From positions 3,496 through 67,495 of the forward strand of contig CAYYTT010000006.1 of the NCBI GenBank assembly GCA_964474635.1: a stretch of 64,000 bases of DNA. Reading direction: 5' to 3'. The translations under genes and the position numbers were made by a program. Positions within the stretch are counted from its first letter, which is position 1, and each line of letters begins with the position of its first letter. Origin of the DNA: CAYUYV01 sp964474635. Its GTDB lineage: Bacteria > Pseudomonadota > Alphaproteobacteria > JAJFIK01. The notes under the pieces are model-generated. The model made no database searches and was not told the DNA's origin. It saw only the letters and a list, made by a program, of their open reading frames with translations. Below, one piece after another: positions 59,769 to 64,000 of this stretch.

Positions 59769-62033
59769 ATGAAACAGGTCGGATCCGCGGTGTGGGGGGA
59801 AGAGCGCGTTCTGCTCCTGGCCCCTGCGACAGTTCTTCTTTTCGCCGTCACCATCATCAGCCTCGATCCGTTAGGGCTCGCCACACGGCTGCGCGATTAC
59901 GGCTTTGACCGTCTGCAGAACACTTTTGCCAGCGGAGAGGCCTTCGACGCGCCGCTGGTGACCCTGGTGGAAATCGACAATGCGAGCCTGCAGCAACTGG
60001 GCGATTGGCCCTGGCCGCGCACCCGCTATGCCGACCTGATCGCGGAAGCCGAAGTGGCCGGCGCCCGGGCCATTCTGGTGGCGGACGGTCTGAGCCGGCC
60101 CGACCCGACGAGCCCTGCCGTGGTCACGCGCCATGTGGACGGTTTCGCGGCCACCATGCCGGCCGTCCAGGACGCGGCCCTGTCAAGCGAACACGACGCG
60201 GCCCTCGCCGATACGCTGTCCTTTTCGCGGGCGGTCATTCCCGTGGACGTGGCCCGCTCCTGGGACGAGGAGGCGGGCGAGCCCACGGATTTATCTTGGG
60301 CCCAGGCGGGTGCTTTACCGGTGACGGAAGAAACCCAGGCCTTTTTTCCCGCACTCCGGGTCACCGATGCGCCCCTGCCCATCTATACCGAGATCGGCGT
60401 TACGTTCGGCTTCGACAGCGTCATTCCGGATGAAGACGGGGTCTTGCGCACCGTGCCCCTCGCCGCGCGGATCGGCGAGCGGGTCGTCGCCTCGGACATT
60501 CTGGAAGTCATCCGGCTCGCCGACGGGTCGGACGCCATCGACATCCAAAGCACCGGCATGGCCACCCGCTTCAGCGTGGTGGAACGCAATGGCCTGAACT
60601 CCATCAGCCTGGGTGGGCGCGTGGTGCCCGTTCGGGCGGACGGCGCCCTTCGCTACCTGGCGCGCGACGCGGACCGCCTGCCGCGCATGCCCGCATGGCG
60701 GCTGATTTCCGATCCCATGACGCGCAGTATGCTGACGGATCGGATCGTCGTCATCGCGCCGACCGCGCGCGGCACGGTCCAGCGCCTTGTGACACCGGAT
60801 GGCACGCGCCTGACGCCGGGCGAGGTCAAGGCGCTCGCCCTGAACCAGATCCTCACGGGCGCCTTTTTGACCCGGCCGGACTGGGCCCCCACCCTCGAAG
60901 ACGGCCTCGTGATCGGTCTGGGCCTTGCGCTTGTGGGGCTTCTCGCCGCCGGGCGCGCCGGGATCGCGATTGGGCTCGCCGCGCTCAGTCTGCCCATTCT
61001 GGGTGCCTTGTCCTGGTATGCCTATACGCGCCACGGCGTGTTGTTCGACGCCCTGGTCCCGGGCCTTGCCCTCGGCCTTCTCGGCCTTGCCATGGTGTGG
61101 GTGCTGTTCGCCGAGCGGTTCGCCCGGCGCCAACGCCTTATTCAGGCACTCCAGACAAAACTGCCCCGCGCCGCAGCCGCCAGCCTTGCCTCCAAAAAGG
61201 GGCGCGCGCAGCTGGCCGGCGAAGTGCGGCGGATCACGGCCCTGTCCTGCGGGCTGCGCCATGTGGACGGCTTCGCGGACGCCAACCGGGACGATCCCGT
61301 CTGGCTGACGAGCCAGATCCAGCGTTTCCACGGGTATTTGGTGGAACGGATCACGGCGGCGGGCGGTGTCGCCGATATTCGCGACGGCACCCGCGTGCTG
61401 GGCCTGTGGAATGCGCCGCAGGAGATCCCCGACCATGCGCGTCAGGCCTGCGACTGCGCCTTGAAGCTCATGGATGGCCTTGAGCAGCTCAACATCGAAA
61501 TCGAGCACGAGGCCGAGGGCCGGTCCTTTGTGCAGCTTGACCTCGCGGTCGGGATCAACACCGGCCAGGCCTTTGTCGGCAATCTGGGCACGGCGGATCG
61601 GCTCGATTACACGGCGCTCGGGGCGCCCGTGCGCAGTGCCCGCTGGCTCCAGGACTGCGCGGAGGTCTACGGCACCTCCATTGTGGTCGGCGAGACCTGC
61701 CACAACTTCGTGAAAAGCCACTACGCCTTTTTGGAAGTGGACCGGGTGGATTTGGATGGCTCGGGCCAGGGCCTGCGGACCTACACCCTGATCGGCAATC
61801 CCGTGCTGCGAGCCAATCCCCGCTTCAAGGCCCTCCAGGCGGTCCATGACGCCCTGCTGGAGGCGTACCGCGCCCAGGACTGGTCGGGCGTGCGGGAGCA
61901 GGTTGCCAAGGCCGGCGCCATGCAAGGCTCCATCCCGGCCCTGCTGGCCTTTTACGAACGCCGGGCGCGCTTTTTCGAGACCTATCCCCCGGGCCGGCAA
62001 TGGGATGGAACTTTCACGGTGCCGATTCAGTAG
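59769..62033 (+). CDS. CHASE2 membrane protein with degenerate class III cyclase domain
   Basis: 754 residues. One N-terminal helix, then a CHASE2 sensor (VEIDNASLQQLGDWPWPRTR, about 65-370) predicted outside the membrane, then three helices (378-450) and a cyclase-homology domain from 485. Against the family pattern the first metal Asp is Gly495 (ALSCGLR), the second is Thr541 (DGTRVLGLW), and the Asn and Arg of VNxAARL are Arg622 and Trp626 (GAPVRSARWLQ). GINTGQAFVGNLG and DYTALG keep the fold. It is therefore probably not an active adenylate cyclase but a sensor or partner. It is divergent from mlaE and upstream of mlaC. Confidence 0.8.
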   Translation: MKQVGSAVWGEERVLLLAPATVLLFAVTIISLDPLGLATRLRDYGFDRLQNTFASGEAFDAPLVTLVEIDNASLQQLGDWPWPRTRYADLIAEAEVAGARAILVADGLSRPDPTSPAVVTRHVDGFAATMPAVQDAALSSEHDAALADTLSFSRAVIPVDVARSWDEEAGEPTDLSWAQAGALPVTEETQAFFPALRVTDAPLPIYTEIGVTFGFDSVIPDEDGVLRTVPLAARIGERVVASDILEVIRLADGSDAIDIQSTGMATRFSVVERNGLNSISLGGRVVPVRADGALRYLARDADRLPRMPAWRLISDPMTRSMLTDRIVVIAPTARGTVQRLVTPDGTRLTPGEVKALALNQILTGAFLTRPDWAPTLEDGLVIGLGLALVGLLAAGRAGIAIGLAALSLPILGALSWYAYTRHGVLFDALVPGLALGLLGLAMVWVLFAERFARRQRLIQALQTKLPRAAAASLASKKGRAQLAGEVRRITALSCGLRHVDGFADANRDDPVWLTSQIQRFHGYLVERITAAGGVADIRDGTRVLGLWNAPQEIPDHARQACDCALKLMDGLEQLNIEIEHEAEGRSFVQLDLAVGINTGQAFVGNLGTADRLDYTALGAPVRSARWLQDCAEVYGTSIVVGETCHNFVKSHYAFLEVDRVDLDGSGQGLRTYTLIGNPVLRANPRFKALQAVHDALLEAYRAQDWSGVREQVAKAGAMQGSIPALLAFYERRARFFETYPPGRQWDGTFTVPIQ

Positions 62034-62340
62034 ACCCGCGTGTGACTGGCGCGATGGCGAAGAACTGGATCCGCGCCCCAGAAGGGGTAGATCGGCTTTA
62101 AGCACAAGCGGGGTGCACTGCTTGGAAACGCTTGTGGTTTGGGGGCTGCCAGGGCATTTATGGCGGCAACCGCAATGGCGCGGACTTAGAATGGCCGCAT
62201 CCGACGGGTCTATCAAAAGCAGTGGAGCCGACCTGGGTGCCAAGGTCATTTTTAAGAGTTGCGCGGCAAAGGTGCTATCATCGCAGCACGGACGCGATGG
62301 ACCGGCTTGGCCGCGATAAGGATTAGCGGAGGGGTTATCT
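62034..62340. other. Intergenic region upstream of mlaC
   Basis: 307 bases, no gene seen. An 8-bp inverted repeat CACAAGCG (62103-62110) / CGCTTGTG (62129-62136) may end the CHASE2 transcript. A TATCAT hexamer near 62276 could be a -10 element for mlaC, but no good -35 is visible. Confidence 0.35.
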
Positions 62341-63024
62341 GTGTTTACTCGGACTGAAACACGTGCGCGCGGCCTGATGGGCAGGGTTCTCATGGCGCCC
62401 GTGATCGCCCTTCTGCTCCTGGGCCTTGGCGCCGCTCTCACGCCGGCACAGGTCCGCGCGGATGAGGACGACGATCGGCCCGATCTGGAGGAGGCCCGGG
62501 GCTTCATCAAGACCCTCGCCGACCGCGCCATTGGTGTTTTGCAAGAAGAAGACACGAGCCGGGCAGAGCGCCTGCGCGTCTTCGAGGAACTGCTCACAAA
62601 GGGGTTCGACCTGCCCTTCCTTGCCCGCCTGGCGCTGGGGCGCTACCGCCGCTCAGCGACCGAGGAACAACTGGCCGAATACGACCGGCTTTTTGCGAAG
62701 TTCGTATTGAACAAGTATTCGTCCGTTCTGGGCTCTTATTCCGGCGAGCGTCTCGTGGTGACGGCGGCGCGGGCCACGGGCCGGCGCGATGTCTATGTGA
62801 CGACGGAAATCGCCCGCGGATCGGAGGGCGCGCGGGTCGACTGGCGGGTGCGCAAATATGACGATGGTGGCCTGAAGGTGATCGACGTGGTGGTGGAAAA
62901 CATCAGTATGGTGATTTCCCAGCGTGAAGAGTTCGCCTCCGTGATCAATCGCGAGGGTTTTGATGGCCTGCTGCGGCGCCTGCGCGAGCAGGAAAGCCAG
63001 GTGGCTGAGGCCATGCGCGGCTAA
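62341..63024 (+). CDS. mlaC: Periplasmic phospholipid-binding protein
   Basis: 227 residues from GTG 62341, preceded by GCGGAGGGG. A signal peptide ends near VRADED. The MlaC/Ttg2D fold shows FDLPFLARLALGRYRRSAT, EYDRLFAKFVLNKYSSVLG and VDWRVRKYDDGGLKVIDVVV. It carries phospholipids between the outer membrane and the MCE transporter. It is separated from mlaEFD by the CHASE2 gene and lies on the other strand. Confidence 0.9.
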   Translation: MFTRTETRARGLMGRVLMAPVIALLLLGLGAALTPAQVRADEDDDRPDLEEARGFIKTLADRAIGVLQEEDTSRAERLRVFEELLTKGFDLPFLARLALGRYRRSATEEQLAEYDRLFAKFVLNKYSSVLGSYSGERLVVTAARATGRRDVYVTTEIARGSEGARVDWRVRKYDDGGLKVIDVVVENISMVISQREEFASVINREGFDGLLRRLREQESQVAEAMRG

Positions 63025-63297
63025 GGCCCGCGAAAATGCCAGCGCACGGACATCATCCGTGGACATGCGGAAATTCTCCGCAGGCAATATGACGGTCGTT
63101 TTGGTCGGCTGGCTTCACGGAACGGAGCCAGCCGTCCGTGTATATTCGGGACCCAAACGCTCCCCAAACGCTCAAGGCGCGCGCGGCCGTGCGCAGGCAC
63201 CGCGGGCGGCGTTTTTTAGGGTCCGTTAACCGCCTCGCCCCTGCAGTTCTTGCCGATCCTCCGGACAGGCGGACCGGCTTTTCCAGCGAGTCATGCC

Positions 63298-64000
63298 ATG
63301 GACATCACGCCGCCCTATCTGCTGTTTCTCGGCGACGCCCATGACGATCTTGCCGTCAAGACGGCGAGCGGCATCCTTGATTGGCGCCGTGACTGGGTGG
63401 CCGGGCAGCTGCGCCTGGCGAATTGCCAGGCCGATTTGCGCCTTCCCGACATGACCCCGGCCGAGGCCGCCCGGGCCGGAGTAAAGACCCTCATTATCGG
63501 GACGGTCAGTCCGGGCGGAACGCTGCCCGACAGCTGGATTGAGACGCTGGTGGCCGCGCTCGAAGCGGGACTCGACGTGGCAAGCGGCCTGCACACGCGC
63601 CTGACCTCCTTTGACGCGCTTCAGGCCACGGCCCAGCGCACCGGCCAGCGGCTCATCGAGGTGCGCCACTCCAAGGAGCGTTTTCCAACCGGCACGGGAC
63701 GCAAACGCCCCGGCAAGCGCCTGCTCACAGTGGGAACAGATTGCGCGGTGGGCAAGAAATACGCCGCCCTCGCGCTGGAGCGGGACATGCGCGCGCGCGG
63801 TCTCAATGCGGATTTTCGGGCCACGGGACAGACGGGGATCTTCATCGCCGGCGGAGGCGTCGCCATTGATGCGGTGGTCGCCGATTTCATCTCCGGCGCG
63901 GTGGAGACCATTTCGCCGGCAAACGCTCCGGACCACTGGGACGTGATCGAGGGGCAGGGCTCGCTGTTCCACCCCTCCTTCGCCGGGGTCAGTCTCGGCC
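63298..64000 (+). CDS. dgcN: DUF1611 / DgcN-family protein, N-terminal part (cut by window edge)
   Basis: 234 residues to the window end from ATG 63298. An N-terminal Rossmann-like domain, then a P-loop-like segment LTVGTDCAVGKKYAALAL near residue 143, ATGQTGIFIAGGG, and VIEGQGSLFHPSFAG. These are hallmarks of the DUF1611 family, which includes DgcN, an N-acetyltransferase of D-glutamate catabolism. A dgcA-type partner would be expected just past the window. The ribosome site is weak. Confidence 0.85.
   Translation, partial: MDITPPYLLFLGDAHDDLAVKTASGILDWRRDWVAGQLRLANCQADLRLPDMTPAEAARAGVKTLIIGTVSPGGTLPDSWIETLVAALEAGLDVASGLHTRLTSFDALQATAQRTGQRLIEVRHSKERFPTGTGRKRPGKRLLTVGTDCAVGKKYAALALERDMRARGLNADFRATGQTGIFIAGGGVAIDAVVADFISGAVETISPANAPDHWDVIEGQGSLFHPSFAGVSLG

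Noticed and set aside
60315..62597. 760-codon open frame opposite the CHASE2 gene and mlaC
   Set aside because: Covers two real genes in antisense and shows no protein family features.
1..64000. tRNA or rRNA genes
   Set aside because: No cloverleaf-like segment with the conserved T-loop or rRNA signature was noticed on either strand; a tRNAscan run would be decisive.

Overview
The window is high-GC chromosomal DNA from an alphaproteobacterium. The order cannot be fixed from the sequence. The assignment rests on the gene content: a DUF2336 protein, the transglutaminase / ATP-grasp / alpha-E / Anbu peptidase cluster, split pnt transhydrogenase genes, a bacteriophytochrome kinase, an NDUFS6-like zinc-finger protein, an Mla lipid-transport set and DgcN. 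Genes are densely packed in short operons, often with ATGA or TGATG overlaps. I see no tRNA, rRNA, insertion sequence, prophage or CRISPR array.

Layout. 1-1051: start of a cytochrome P450 (cut by the window edge) and a hot-dog thioesterase. 1134-7901: the amidoligase/Anbu cluster, with the DUF2126-transglutaminase divergent from ATP-grasp, alpha-E and Anbu genes. 8083-11759: flavin monooxygenase, serine hydrolase, GNAT and a small membrane protein. 11763-19363: methyltransferase, secreted M1 aminopeptidase, membrane proteins, a degenerate class II aminoacyl-tRNA-synthetase-like protein and an epimerase. 19421-21693: kynureninase-like enzyme plus tryptophan 2,3-dioxygenase. 21743-25781: pentapeptide-FGE-like protein with an unknown partner, CobU, a 60-aa membrane protein and a serine hydrolase. 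26091-34174: M14 carboxypeptidase, PAN-domain protein, pntB/pntAB, lipoprotein, zinc-finger protein, patatin. 34253-38619: RND pump. 39079-41765: bacteriophytochrome kinase plus single-domain response regulator. 41908-51438: TetR, aldolase, betaine-type binding protein, NAD kinase, AbrB-type membrane protein, receiver, Nudix, RecQ, DUF2336. 51707-55412: ArsR regulator convergent with a large NRPS-like protein. 55625-63024: Mla-type lipid transport genes around a CHASE2 protein. 63298-64000: start of dgcN.

The most unusual locus is 52080-55412. It encodes an NRPS-like A / carrier / thioesterase protein in which every catalytic motif I can read is lost: the A3 loop, the carrier serine (now His), and the thioesterase Ser and His (now Gly and Ala). 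The adenylation C-terminal subdomain is replaced by an acidic linker, and the C-terminus resembles chorismate lyase (UbiC). Two other proteins also look like pseudoenzymes: a CHASE2 cyclase lacking both metal aspartates and its Asn/Arg pair, and the degenerate aminoacyl-tRNA-synthetase-like protein.

A second theme is a set of 16-19 bp tandem repeats (minisatellites). They lie both between genes and inside coding regions, where they encode acidic or Gly-Lys-Pro linkers. The clearest is five 19-bp units between the RND pump and the phytochrome gene. All family assignments were made by eye from motifs; no database search or alignment program was used.
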